Positions 1-6,070 are shown, counted from the first letter of the stretch. The stretch is 7,329 nt of DNA from an uncultured Eubacteriales bacterium (GCA_900318545.1 ONLC01000181.1:1-7329); one strand, 5' to 3'. Translations and numbers: made by a program. Notes: generated by a model not told the origin, from the letters alone.

Positions 1-765
1 CTGTCAAAGGTTGAGCCGGAGAAGAGCCTTCTCGAACCCCTTAAGAAGAAGTCGGGAAGAAACAGCTACGGCAGAATAACAGTTCGCCACAGAGGCGGCG
101 GTAACAGAAGAAAGTACCGCATCATAGATTTCAAGCGCGATAAGGATAACATGATCGCTAATGTTCTTACTCTTGAGTATGATCCGAACAGAAGCGCATT
201 CATCGCACTCGTTCAGTACGAGGACGGCGAGAAGAGATACATCCTTGCTCCTGACGGACTCAAGGTCGGCGATAAGATCGAGTCGGGTCCCGAGGCTGAT
301 ATCAAGCCCGGCAACGCACTCAAGCTCGCAGACATCCCCGTTGGTACATTTATCCACGCTATCGAGCTTTATCCCGGCAAGGGCGCACAGCTCGTAAGAA
401 GCGCAGGAAACATGGCACAGCTCATGGGTAAGGAAGACGGATATGCTCTCGTAAGACTTCCTTCGGGCGAGATGAGAAAGATCGCTCTCGGCTGTAAGGC
501 GGCTATCGGTGTTGTTTCAAACATCGACCACGAAAACGTAAACTACGGTAAAGCAGGTAGAGTTCGTAACATGGGCTGGAGACCTACAGTCCGCGGTTCT
601 GTCATGAACCCGAACGATCACCCGCACGGCGGTGGTGAAGGTAAGTCACCTGTCGGACGTCCCGGACCTGTTACTCCTTGGGGTAAGCCTGCTCTTGGAT
701 ATAAGACACGTAAGAAGCACCACAGAACCGATAAGTTTATCGTAAAGCGCCGCAACGGCAAGTAA
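1..765 (+). CDS. rplB: 50S ribosomal protein L2 (5' end outside the window)
   Basis: L2 is a core 23S rRNA-binding protein needed for subunit association and for the peptidyl transferase region. The window opens in frame at codon CTG, and 254 residues are visible up to the TAA. By comparison with typical Firmicute L2 (about 277 aa), roughly 23 N-terminal residues are missing. Recognisable blocks are PEKSLLEPLKKKSGRN at visible residues 5-20, the RNA-binding RHRGGG...RKYR stretch near residues 34-45, and the nearly invariant MNPNDHPHGGGEG around residues 202-214, which is the catalytic-centre-proximal loop with its conserved His. The Arg/Lys-rich C-terminus (TRKKHHRTDKFIVKRR) is complete. An in-frame ATG at 151 is internal and not the start, because family sequence continues upstream of it. 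It is followed after 22 bases by rpsS. Identification is certain; only the start is unseen. Confidence 0.98.
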   Translation: MSKVEPEKSLLEPLKKKSGRNSYGRITVRHRGGGNRRKYRIIDFKRDKDNMIANVLTLEYDPNRSAFIALVQYEDGEKRYILAPDGLKVGDKIESGPEADIKPGNALKLADIPVGTFIHAIELYPGKGAQLVRSAGNMAQLMGKEDGYALVRLPSGEMRKIALGCKAAIGVVSNIDHENVNYGKAGRVRNMGWRPTVRGSVMNPNDHPHGGGEGKSPVGRPGPVTPWGKPALGYKTRKKHHRTDKFIVKRRNGK

Positions 766-787
766 TCTGAAAGGAGGAACTTACTAA

Positions 788-1069
788 ATGAGCAGAAGTA
801 TTAAAAAGGGACCATACGTCCAGGAGGTTCTCCTTAAGAGAGTTGTTGCAATGAATGAGGCGGGAGAGAAGAAGGTTCTCAAGACATGGAGCCGTTCTTC
901 AACGATCTTCCCTGAATTCGTAGGACACACATTTGCTGTTCATGACGGACGCAAGCACGTTCCGGTTTATGTAACAGAGGATATGGTAGGTCACAAGCTC
1001 GGTGAGTTTGCACCTACAAGAACTTATAAGGGTCACGCCGGATCCAAGACATCTAACAACGGTAAATAA
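788..1069 (+). CDS. rpsS: 30S ribosomal protein S19
   Basis: S19 sits in the head of the small subunit, binds 16S rRNA with S13 and contacts the A-site finger of 23S rRNA. The 93-residue product has the usual family length and sequence: MSRSIKKGPYV at the N-terminus, KTWSRSSTIFPEFVGHTFAVHDG in the middle (residues about 32-54), and the C-terminal signature KLGEFAPTRTYKGHAGSK. The ATG at 788 is preceded by AAGGAGG at 771-777 with a 10-base spacer. It lies between rplB and rplV, as in essentially all bacteria. No anomalies were seen. Confidence 0.98.
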   Translation: MSRSIKKGPYVQEVLLKRVVAMNEAGEKKVLKTWSRSSTIFPEFVGHTFAVHDGRKHVPVYVTEDMVGHKLGEFAPTRTYKGHAGSKTSNNGK

Positions 1070-1087
1070 GCGGAAGGAGGAGTTCAG

Positions 1088-1423
1088 ATGGAAGCAAGAG
1101 CTTATTTAAGAAATGCTCGCATATCACCCAGAAAGGTACAGATCGTACTTGATCTTATCAGAAACAAGCCTGTTGACATCGCACTGGCTACTTTAGATCT
1201 TACTCCGAAGGCTGCAAGTCCTATCGTTGCAAAGCTTTTAAAGTCCGCTCAGGCAAATGCTGAGAACAATTTCAGCATGAATAAGGATGACCTCTATGTG
1301 TCTGAATGCTTCGTTACACCCGGTGCAACAATGAAGAGGATCAGACCGAGAGCTCAGGGCAGAGCATTCAGAGTTTTAAAGAGAACATCACACATCACAG
1401 TTGTTCTTAAAGAAAAAGAATAA
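1088..1423 (+). CDS. rplV: 50S ribosomal protein L22
   Basis: L22 binds domain I and other parts of 23S rRNA, and its long beta-hairpin lines the nascent peptide exit tunnel next to the macrolide site. The product is 111 aa, normal for the family. It starts MEARAYLRNARISPRKVQIV, which is typical, and carries the hairpin/signature segment GATMKRIRPRAQGRAFRV at about residues 79-96, followed by KRTSHITVVL near the end. No insertion or deletion is visible in the hairpin, where macrolide resistance changes usually fall. The start is fixed by AAGGAGG at 1074-1080, 7 bases before the ATG. It is co-directional with, and 18 bases from, rpsS. Confidence 0.98.
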   Translation: MEARAYLRNARISPRKVQIVLDLIRNKPVDIALATLDLTPKAASPIVAKLLKSAQANAENNFSMNKDDLYVSECFVTPGATMKRIRPRAQGRAFRVLKRTSHITVVLKEKE

Positions 1424-1442
1424 TCCCAAGGAGGTTTGAAAG

Positions 1443-2255
1443 ATGGGCCAGAAAGTTAATCCGCACGGTCTTCGTGTCGGCGTTATTAAGGATTGGGATT
1501 CACGCTGGTATGCCAATAAGGCAGATTTCGGCAACACTCTCGTTGAGGATTACAATGTTCGTAAATTCATTAAGAAGAACTTGTATGCAGCAGGTGTTCC
1601 CAAGATCGAGATCGAGCGTTTTGCCGATAAGGTAAGAATCCACATCCACTGCGCTAAGCCCGGTATCGTAATCGGCAGACAGGGCGCAGAAATCGAAAAG
1701 CTTAGAGTTAAGCTCGAAGCTATGATGGGTAAGCAGGTATTCGTAAACATCGTTGAAGTTAAGCAGCCTGATCTTGATGCACAGCTCGTTGCAGAAAAGA
1801 TCGCTCTTGATCTTGAAAACAGAATTTCCTTCAGACGTGCTATGAAGCAGTCTATCGGAAGAACAATGCGTCTCGGCGCAAAGGGTATCAAGGTCAAGTG
1901 CGGCGGCAGACTCGCTGGTGCAGAAATTGCAAGAAGCGAGAGCTATCACGAGGGTACGATCCCGCTTCAGACTATCCGTGCTGATATCGACTATGGTTTT
2001 GCTGAGGCAAACACAACATACGGCAAGATCGGCGTAAAGGTTTGGATATACAAGGGCGAAGTTCTCAAGGGCGACGCTGCAAAGGCAGCAGAGAAGAGAG
2101 AGCGCTTCAACAAGAAGCCCGATGCAAGAAACAACAACAGACGTCGTCACGATGACAACAACAGACGCGACGGCGGCAACAGACGCGGCGGCTTCAATGC
2201 TGCTGGCAACGGAAGAAACCGCGATGCTGCTAAAAGAGAAGGAGGTAACCAGTAA
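1443..2255 (+). CDS. rpsC: 30S ribosomal protein S3 with extended basic C-terminal tail
   Basis: S3 lies at the mRNA entry tunnel of the 30S subunit and takes part in mRNA helicase activity with S4 and S5. The product is 270 aa. It begins MGQKVNPHGLRVG, has a KH type 2 RNA-binding domain with the GxxG-type motif GIVIGRQG at residues 74-81, and a C-terminal domain containing KCGGRLAGAEIARSE and GKIGVKVWIYKGEVL, where the conserved core ends near residue 208. The last 62 residues (209-270) are low-complexity, with about 13 Arg, 11 Asn and 9 Gly, and exceed the B. subtilis (about 218 aa) and E. coli (about 233 aa) lengths. The tail is probably disordered and RNA-contacting (inference). The SD is AAGGAGGT at 1428-1435, with 7 bases to the ATG. 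The stop TAA overlaps the rplP start by one base (TAATG), and the final codons for EGG double as the rplP SD. Confidence 0.97.
   Translation: MGQKVNPHGLRVGVIKDWDSRWYANKADFGNTLVEDYNVRKFIKKNLYAAGVPKIEIERFADKVRIHIHCAKPGIVIGRQGAEIEKLRVKLEAMMGKQVFVNIVEVKQPDLDAQLVAEKIALDLENRISFRRAMKQSIGRTMRLGAKGIKVKCGGRLAGAEIARSESYHEGTIPLQTIRADIDYGFAEANTTYGKIGVKVWIYKGEVLKGDAAKAAEKRERFNKKPDARNNNRRRHDDNNRRDGGNRRGGFNAAGNGRNRDAAKREGGNQ
2131..2185 (+). repeat. Short in-frame direct repeats in the S3 tail
   Basis: The 13-mer ACAACAACAGACG occurs at 2131-2143 and again at 2155-2167, 24 bases apart. Its 9-base core CAACAGACG recurs at 2177-2185, 18 bases after the second. Both periods are multiples of three, so each copy encodes the same Asn-Arg pattern (N-R-R). 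This is consistent with in-frame expansion of a disordered protein tail by slippage. It is not a mobile element or a CRISPR array. Confidence 0.7.
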
Positions 2256-2682
2256 TGCTGCTTCCAAAGAGAGTAAAGTACAGAAGAGTACACAGAGGTC
2301 GTCTTACAGGTAAGGCTTACAGAGGTAATACTGTAACATACGGTGATTTTGGTCTTCAGGCACAGGAGCCTGCATGGATCACCTCTAATCAGATAGAGGC
2401 TGCCCGTATCGCGATGACTCGTTATATCAAGAGAGGCGGTCAGGTTTGGATCAAGATATTCCCTGACAAGCCTATCACAGAAAAGCCCGCTGAAACACGA
2501 ATGGGTTCAGGTAAGGGTTCACCGGAATACTGGGTAGCTGTAGTAAAGCCCGGCAGAGCAGAGTTCTTTTCGAGATTGCAGGTATCCCTGAGGAAACTGC
2601 AAAGGAGGCACTCCGTCTTGCTTCACATAAGCTTCCTATCAAGTGTAAGTTTGTTCGCAAGGAAGAAGGAGGGGAGCAGTAA
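2255..2682 (+). pseudogene. rplP: 50S ribosomal protein L16, frameshifted by a 5-base tandem duplication
   Basis: L16 binds 23S rRNA near the A-site tRNA elbow and is needed late in 50S assembly. Residues 1-101 are normal: MLLPKRVKYRRVHRGR start, PDKPITEKP and the RMGSGKGSPEYW loop, through VAVVKPGR. GCAGA is then duplicated at 2553-2562, and the reading frame becomes unrelated (AEFFSRLQVS...), running to a TGA at 2693-2695, inside rpmC, for a 146-residue hybrid. Removing one GCAGA gives PGRVLFEIAGIPEE and a C-terminus ALRLASHKLPIKCKFVRKEE, ending at TAA 2680-2682. That is 140 aa, a normal L16 length. The start is set by AAGGAGGT at 2239-2246 inside rpsC and the TAATG overlap. As written, the C-terminal strand and helix are lost. 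The cause may be a true mutation or a sequence error; a chromosomal L16 this broken would be unexpected, since L16 is near-universally conserved. Confidence 0.93.
2553..2562 (+). repeat. Tandem GCAGA duplication that breaks rplP
   Basis: Two adjacent copies of GCAGA (2553-2557 and 2558-2562) are followed by G. Codons before them read CCC GGC AGA (P-G-R). With only one copy the next codons are GTT CTT TTC GAG ATT (V-L-F-E-I), matching the L16 consensus exactly. With both copies the frame is shifted by +5. The junction is a simple tandem slip, with no sign of an inserted element. Confidence 0.9.
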
Positions 2683-2684
2683 TG
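2666..2684 (+). promoter_or_regulatory. rpmC ribosome binding site inside rplP, with TAATG overlap
   Basis: AAGGAGG at 2666-2672 lies 9 bases before the rpmC ATG at 2682 and at the same time encodes part of the EEGGEQ end of the intact L16 frame. The L16 stop TAA (2680-2682) shares its last A with the rpmC start, which implies translational coupling. In the frameshifted reading, ribosomes instead stop at 2695, 11 bases past the rpmC start codon, so coupling would be altered but the SD itself is intact. Confidence 0.8.
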
Positions 2685-2879
2685 AAGGCATCTGAGATCA
2701 GAGAAATGTCTGTTGAAGAGCTCAACGAGAAGCTCGTCAGCTTGAAGGAAGAGCTTTTTGCGCTCCGCTTTCAGCTTGCAATAAATCAGCTCGATAATAC
2801 AGCTCGTCTTAAGGCTGTAAAGAAGGATATTGCCCGCATTAAAACAACTCTGCGTCAGTCAGAGCTTGCGCAGCAGTAA
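2682..2879 (+). CDS. rpmC: 50S ribosomal protein L29
   Basis: L29 is a small two-helix protein near the exit tunnel, next to L23, contributing to the docking area for trigger factor and SRP. The product is 65 aa, the usual size. It has the family pattern MKASEIREMSVEELNEKL, then LKEELFALRFQLAINQLDN, then helix RLKAVKKDIARIKTTLRQ. The ATG at 2682 overlaps the native L16 stop by one base. It sits 19 bases upstream of rpsQ. The coding sequence itself is intact despite the frameshift just upstream. Confidence 0.97.
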   Translation: MKASEIREMSVEELNEKLVSLKEELFALRFQLAINQLDNTARLKAVKKDIARIKTTLRQSELAQQ

Positions 2880-2898
2880 GAAAGGGAGGATTTAGCTA

Positions 2899-3159
2899 AT
2901 GTCTGATGAGAGAAACCTTAGGAAAACAAGAGTAGGTAAGGTTGTAAGCGATAAGATGGATAAGACCGTCGTAGTTGCTATCGTTGATAACGTTAAACAC
3001 CCGCTGTATAAGAAGATCATCAAGCGCACAGTAAAGCTTAAGGCTCATGATGAACAGAATGAGTGCAGAATAGGCGATCGCGTTGAGGTCATGGAAACAC
3101 GTCCGCTTTCAAAGGATAAGAGATGGCGTGTAGTCAATATACTTGAAAAGGCAAAGTAA
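2899..3159 (+). CDS. rpsQ: 30S ribosomal protein S17
   Basis: S17 is an OB-fold primary 16S rRNA-binding protein of the 30S body. The 86-residue product shows the family sequence: RKTRVGKVVSDKMDKTVVVA at about residues 8-27, HPLYKKIIKRTVKLKAHDE in the middle, and GDRVEVMETRPLSKDKRWRVV near the end. A GGGAGG box at 2884-2889 precedes the ATG by 9 bases. It is the last gene of the S10 block in the classic division and is followed by the longest spacer in the window. Confidence 0.98.
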   Translation: MSDERNLRKTRVGKVVSDKMDKTVVVAIVDNVKHPLYKKIIKRTVKLKAHDEQNECRIGDRVEVMETRPLSKDKRWRVVNILEKAK

Positions 3160-3200
3160 TTTTTGATAGAAAGCTTTATGCTTGAAAGGAGGAACTCGCT
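3160..3200 (+). other. S10/spc junction spacer, the largest gap in the window
   Basis: These 41 bases separate rpsQ from rplN, the point where the S10 and spc operons are divided in E. coli. The right part carries the rplN SD (AGGAGG at 3187-3192). The left part is AT-rich, with a 4-base inverted repeat AAGC-TTTAT-GCTT that is too short to be a terminator. TTGATA at 3163 has no -10 box at a proper distance. I see no convincing promoter or terminator, so read-through transcription is the simplest reading. Confidence 0.6.
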
Positions 3201-3569
3201 GTGATACAGATGCAGACTTATCTTAAAGTCGCTGATAACACAGGAGCTAAGGAGCTTATGTGTATCAGAGTTCTGGGTGGTACACGCCGCAGATATGCAA
3301 ATATCGGTGACGTTGTAGTAGCTTCCGTTAAGAAAGCAACACCCGGTGGCGTTGTAAAGAAGGGCGACGTTGTAAAGGCAGTTATAGTTCGTTCAGCAAA
3401 GGGTCTCAGACGTGATGACGGAACATATATCCGTTTCGATGAGAACGCTGCTGTAATAATCAAGGAAGATAAGAATCCGAAGGGAACACGTATTTTCGGA
3501 CCGGTTGCAAAGGAACTTCGCGATAAGGATTATACAAAGATCCTCAGCCTTGCACCCGAGGTACTTTAA
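3201..3569 (+). CDS. rplN: 50S ribosomal protein L14, GTG start
   Basis: L14 is a beta-barrel protein at the subunit interface, forming bridges to 16S rRNA and serving as the docking site for the silencing factor RsfS. The product is 122 aa, exactly the usual length when counted from GTG at 3201. The N-terminus MIQMQTYLKVADNTGAKE matches the family, so GTG rather than the ATG at 3210 (residue 4) is preferred, and AGGAGG at 3187-3192 lies 8 bases before it. Other conserved blocks are CIRVLGGTRRRYANIGDVVVASVK, VIVRSAKGLRRDDGTYIRFDENAAVII and GTRIFGPVAKELRDKDYTKILSLAPEVL. It opens the spc block. Confidence 0.97.
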   Translation: MIQMQTYLKVADNTGAKELMCIRVLGGTRRRYANIGDVVVASVKKATPGGVVKKGDVVKAVIVRSAKGLRRDDGTYIRFDENAAVIIKEDKNPKGTRIFGPVAKELRDKDYTKILSLAPEVL

Positions 3570-3587
3570 TGGAGGTGTCATTCGATC

Positions 3588-3929
3588 ATGAATAATGTTC
3601 ACGTAAAAACCGGTGACACCGTTATACTCCTCACAGGAAAGTATGACGATAAGTACACCGAAAAGGGCGACAGAAAGACCGGTAAGGTCGTTGAGGTAAG
3701 CCCCAAGGAGAAGAAGGTCATCGTTGAGGGAATCAACATGATCACAAAGCATGTAAAGCCCACAAGAATGGGTGAAAAGGGCGGCATCGTAAAGACAGAG
3801 GCTCCCGTATATGCTTCTAAGGTACAGCTCGTTTGCCCCAAGTGCGGCAAGCCCACAAGAGTTGGCCACGTTATTGAAGACGGCAAGAAGCTCCGCGTTT
3901 GCAAGAAGTGCGGAAAATCGTTCGAGTAA
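3588..3929 (+). CDS. rplX: 50S ribosomal protein L24 with zinc-ribbon-like tail
   Basis: L24 is an assembly initiator that binds the 5' domain of 23S rRNA through a KOW domain. The 113-residue product begins MNNVHVKTGDTVILLTGK, followed by an expanded loop at about residues 19-28 (YDDKYTEKGD), where many L24 proteins have only a few residues. The KOW core then resumes as TGKVVEVSPKEKKVIVEGIN, followed by TKHVKP. The C-terminus holds two CxxC pairs, C83/C86 (CPKC) and C105/C108 (CKKC), arranged like a zinc ribbon; this form is common in Firmicutes. Metal binding is inferred. GGAGGTG at 3571-3577 is 10 bases before the ATG. Confidence 0.97.
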   Translation: MNNVHVKTGDTVILLTGKYDDKYTEKGDRKTGKVVEVSPKEKKVIVEGINMITKHVKPTRMGEKGGIVKTEAPVYASKVQLVCPKCGKPTRVGHVIEDGKKLRVCKKCGKSFE

Positions 3930-3947
3930 TAAATAAGGAGAAACGAC

Positions 3948-4487
3948 ATGGCAAGATTAAAAGATTTTTATGTTAGCGACGTGGCTCCTGCAATGATGAA
4001 GAAGTTTGGCTACAAGAGCGTAATGCAGATCCCGAAGCTCGAGAAGGTAGTTATCAACGTAGGCGCCGGCGAGGCAAAGGACAATGCCAAGGTTATCGAC
4101 GCTATCATGAACGACCTTGCACAGATCACAGGTCAGAAGCCTGTAATATGCAGAGCAAAGAAGTCTGTTGCTAACTTCAAGCTTCGTGAAGGAATGCCTA
4201 TCGGCGTTAAGGTAACACTCAGAAACGAGAAGATGTATGAGTTTGTTGATAAGCTCTTCAATGTAGCTTTCCCGCGTGTACGTGACTTCAGAGGAATCAG
4301 CTCTGATTCATTCGACGGCAGAGGCAACTACTCAACAGGTATAAAGGAACAGCTTATATTCCCTGAGATCGAATACGATAAGATCGACAAGGTAAGAGGT
4401 ATGGATATCAACTTCATCACAACCGCAAATACCGATGAAGAGGGAAAAGAGCTCCTTTCACTGATGGGCGCTCCGTTCATCAAGTAA
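3948..4487 (+). CDS. rplE: 50S ribosomal protein L5
   Basis: L5 binds 5S rRNA and, with L18, places it in the central protuberance, where it also contacts P-site tRNA. The product is 179 aa, standard for the family. Recognisable are MQIPKLEKVVINVGAGEA at about residues 26-43, the ITGQKPVICRAKKSVANFKLREG segment, GVKVTLRNEKMYEF, the PRVRDFRGIS motif, and the C-terminal GNYSTGIKEQLIFPEIEYDK. The ATG at 3948 is preceded by AAGGAG. In E. coli the spc mRNA carries the S8 autoregulatory site near this gene's start; I could not establish an equivalent here. Confidence 0.98.
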   Translation: MARLKDFYVSDVAPAMMKKFGYKSVMQIPKLEKVVINVGAGEAKDNAKVIDAIMNDLAQITGQKPVICRAKKSVANFKLREGMPIGVKVTLRNEKMYEFVDKLFNVAFPRVRDFRGISSDSFDGRGNYSTGIKEQLIFPEIEYDKIDKVRGMDINFITTANTDEEGKELLSLMGAPFIK

Positions 4488-4505
4488 TCAGGGAGGATTT
4501 AGAAA

Positions 4506-4691
4506 ATGGCTAAAAAGGCAATGATCAATAAGCAGCAGAAAACTCCCAAGTATTCCACAAGAGCATATAACAGATGCAAGATTTGTGGCAGACCGCACGC
4601 ATATCTCAGAAAGTTCGGTGTTTGCCGAATCTGCTTCAGAGAGCTTGCACACGACGGTCAGATCCCGGGTGTTAAAAAGGCAAGCTGGTAA
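4506..4691 (+). CDS. rpsN: 30S ribosomal protein S14, short zinc-binding type
   Basis: S14 binds 16S rRNA in the 30S head and is needed late in assembly. The product is only 61 aa and carries the four Cys of the zinc-containing form: C24/C27 (CKIC) and C40/C43 (CRIC), with the family frame around RPHAYLRKFGVCRICFRELA. This is the type Z (C+) form, in contrast to the roughly 100-residue zinc-free form of E. coli; some Firmicutes encode a zinc-independent paralogue elsewhere and switch under zinc limitation. The location between rplE and rpsH is typical. A GGGAGGA SD lies at 4491-4497. Confidence 0.97.
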   Translation: MAKKAMINKQQKTPKYSTRAYNRCKICGRPHAYLRKFGVCRICFRELAHDGQIPGVKKASW

Positions 4692-4716
4692 AATACAATA
4701 AGGAGGTCATTTCGGC

Positions 4717-5115
4717 ATGCAGATAACTGATACAATAGCAGATCTTTTAACAAGAATTCGCAATGCGAATACTGCAAAGCACGCCACTGTTGACGTTCCC
4801 GCTTCAAATGTCAAGAAGGCTGTAACACAGATCCTCGTTGATGAGGGCTATGTAAAGGGCTTTCAGCTCATCGAAGACGGAAAGCAGGGTGTTATCAGGA
4901 TCGCTCTTAAATACGGCGACAACAAGTCACCGGTCATCACAGGGCTGAGAAGAGTATCTAAGCCCGGTCTGCGTATCTATTCAAGCTGCGCAGATATGCC
5001 CAAGGTAAGAAAAGGCCTTGGAATCGCAATCGTTTCAACTTCAAAGGGAATCGTAACAGACAAGAAGGCAAGAGAGCTCAATGTCGGCGGCGAAGTCCTT
5101 GCATATATCTGGTAA
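4717..5115 (+). CDS. rpsH: 30S ribosomal protein S8
   Basis: S8 is a primary binder of the 16S rRNA central domain and, in E. coli, the translational repressor of the spc operon. The product is 132 aa, normal for the family: MQITDTIADLLTRIRNANTAKH at the start, a middle alpha/beta region with EDGKQGVIRIALKYG, and the conserved end KGLGIAIVSTSKGIVTDKKARE...GGEVLAYIW, which contains the STS rRNA-binding motif. AAGGAGGT at 4700-4707 is 9 bases before the ATG. Whether the protein autoregulates in this organism cannot be read from the sequence. Confidence 0.98.
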   Translation: MQITDTIADLLTRIRNANTAKHATVDVPASNVKKAVTQILVDEGYVKGFQLIEDGKQGVIRIALKYGDNKSPVITGLRRVSKPGLRIYSSCADMPKVRKGLGIAIVSTSKGIVTDKKARELNVGGEVLAYIW

Positions 5116-5128
5116 GGAGGAAACTGAA

Positions 5129-5674
5129 ATGTCAAGAATCGGTAAAATGCCTATCAGTGTCCCCGCAGGTGTAGACGTAAAGGTTGAAAACAACTGCGTC
5201 ACAGTAAAGGGACCTAAGGGTACTCTTACACAGCAGTTCCGCCCTGAGCTCGGTATTGAAGTTAAGGACGGCGTTATAAATGTAACAAGACCTGACGATC
5301 AGAGACAGAATCGCTCACTTCACGGTCTTACAAGAACACTCATACACAACATGGTAGAGGGTGTTACAAACGGATATTCAAAGACGCTCGAGATCGAGGG
5401 TGTCGGCTATCGTGCTATCAAGCAGGGCAAGAAGGTAACTCTTAACCTTGGTTATTCACATCCCGTAGTTATCGAGGAAACAGACATGATCAAGATCGAC
5501 GTTCCTCAGCCGAACCAGATCATCATCAGCGGAATCGACAAACAGGCTGTAGGTCAGTTCGCAGCAAAGGTCCGCGAGAAGCGTCCGCCTGAGCCTTACA
5601 AGGGCAAGGGTATCAGATATGCCGGCGAGCACATCATCCGCAAGGAAGGTAAGGCCGGTAAGGGCAAGAAGTAA
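5129..5674 (+). CDS. rplF: 50S ribosomal protein L6
   Basis: L6 binds 23S rRNA near the factor-binding site, close to the sarcin-ricin loop, and consists of two similar alpha/beta domains. The start is ATG 5129, giving MSRIGKMPISVPAGVDVKV and 181 aa, typical of the family. An in-frame ATG at 5081 lies inside rpsH and would add a non-homologous leader, so it was discarded; AAGGAGG right after the rpsH stop (5114-5120) supports 5129. The second domain has TLEIEGVGYRAIKQGKKVTLNLGYSHPV, and the C-terminus has the signature PPEPYKGKGIRYAGE followed by a Lys/Gly-rich end. Confidence 0.97.
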   Translation: MSRIGKMPISVPAGVDVKVENNCVTVKGPKGTLTQQFRPELGIEVKDGVINVTRPDDQRQNRSLHGLTRTLIHNMVEGVTNGYSKTLEIEGVGYRAIKQGKKVTLNLGYSHPVVIEETDMIKIDVPQPNQIIISGIDKQAVGQFAAKVREKRPPEPYKGKGIRYAGEHIIRKEGKAGKGKK

Positions 5675-5693
5675 TTAGGAGGAGCAAATTGCT

Positions 5694-6053
5694 ATGATTA
5701 AAAAGTTTGACAGCAATAAGGCAAGATTAAAGCGTCACCACAGAGTACGCAATAAGATCTCCGGAACTCCGGAGCGTCCTCGTCTGAATGTTTTCCGTTC
5801 ATCAAAGCATATCTATGCTCAGATCATCGACGACGTAAACGGTGTTACTCTTGCTTCTGCATCAAGCATGGATAAGGGCTTCGAGGGCAACGGCGGCAAC
5901 ATAGAAGGCGCAAAGAAGGTCGGCGAGGCTATCGCAAAGAACGCAGCTGCAAAGGGCATCGAGAATGTCGTTTTCGACAGAGGCGGTTATCTTTATCACG
6001 GCCGTGTAAAGTCTCTCGCAGACAGCGCTCGTGAAAACGGATTGAAGTTCTGA
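5694..6053 (+). CDS. rplR: 50S ribosomal protein L18
   Basis: L18 binds 5S rRNA with L5 and attaches it to the central protuberance. The product is 119 aa with a basic N-terminal arm (residues 1-25, many Lys/Arg/His: ARLKRHHRVRNKISGT). It then has ERPRLNVFRSSKHIYAQIIDD at about residues 27-47, and the C-terminal VVFDRGGYLYHGRVKSLADSARENGLKF, all standard for the family. AGGAGG at 5677-5682 precedes ATG 5694. It is the only complete gene in the window that ends in TGA rather than TAA; this is a minor oddity with no evident consequence. Confidence 0.98.
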   Translation: MIKKFDSNKARLKRHHRVRNKISGTPERPRLNVFRSSKHIYAQIIDDVNGVTLASASSMDKGFEGNGGNIEGAKKVGEAIAKNAAAKGIENVVFDRGGYLYHGRVKSLADSARENGLKF

Positions 6054-6070
6054 GAAAGGGAGGTAAAACA

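Noticed and set aside
1500..2267. Long 255-codon open frame on the minus strand across rpsC
   Set aside because: It is fully antisense to a well-conserved ribosomal gene and has a repetitive Ala/Ser/Val/Leu composition that mirrors the codon usage of S3. There is no SD and no family resemblance.
2561..2575. Programmed ribosomal frameshift in rplP at the TTCTTTTC run
   Set aside because: A -1 shift would rejoin the L16 frame, but the codons GAG TTC TTT TCG do not form an X XXY YYZ slippery heptamer, and the product would still have two extra residues. The exact GCAGA tandem copy explains the shift completely, and no such recoding is known for L16.
3171..3183. Small inverted repeat AAGC-TTTAT-GCTT as a terminator
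   Set aside because: The stem is only 4 pairs, it has little GC and is not followed by a T-run. Termination here would also cut off essential downstream genes.
3143..3186. Possible internal promoter for the spc block at the rpsQ/rplN junction
   Set aside because: TTGAAA (3143) and TTGATA (3163) look like -35 boxes, but no good TATAAT-like box lies 16-18 bases downstream of either one (the best is GATAGA, 3 of 6).
3393..3869. Minus-strand open frame across rplN/rplX (158 codons)
   Set aside because: It spans two conserved genes and their spacer in antisense and has no recognisable domain. It is a shadow of codon bias, as are the similar minus-strand frames at 4-357, 3599-3949, 5929-6322 and 6888-7292.
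5081..5128. Upstream ATG extension of rplF
   Set aside because: It lies inside the rpsH coding sequence, adds 16 residues not seen in L6, and lacks an SD. ATG 5129 has AAGGAGG and gives the family N-terminus.
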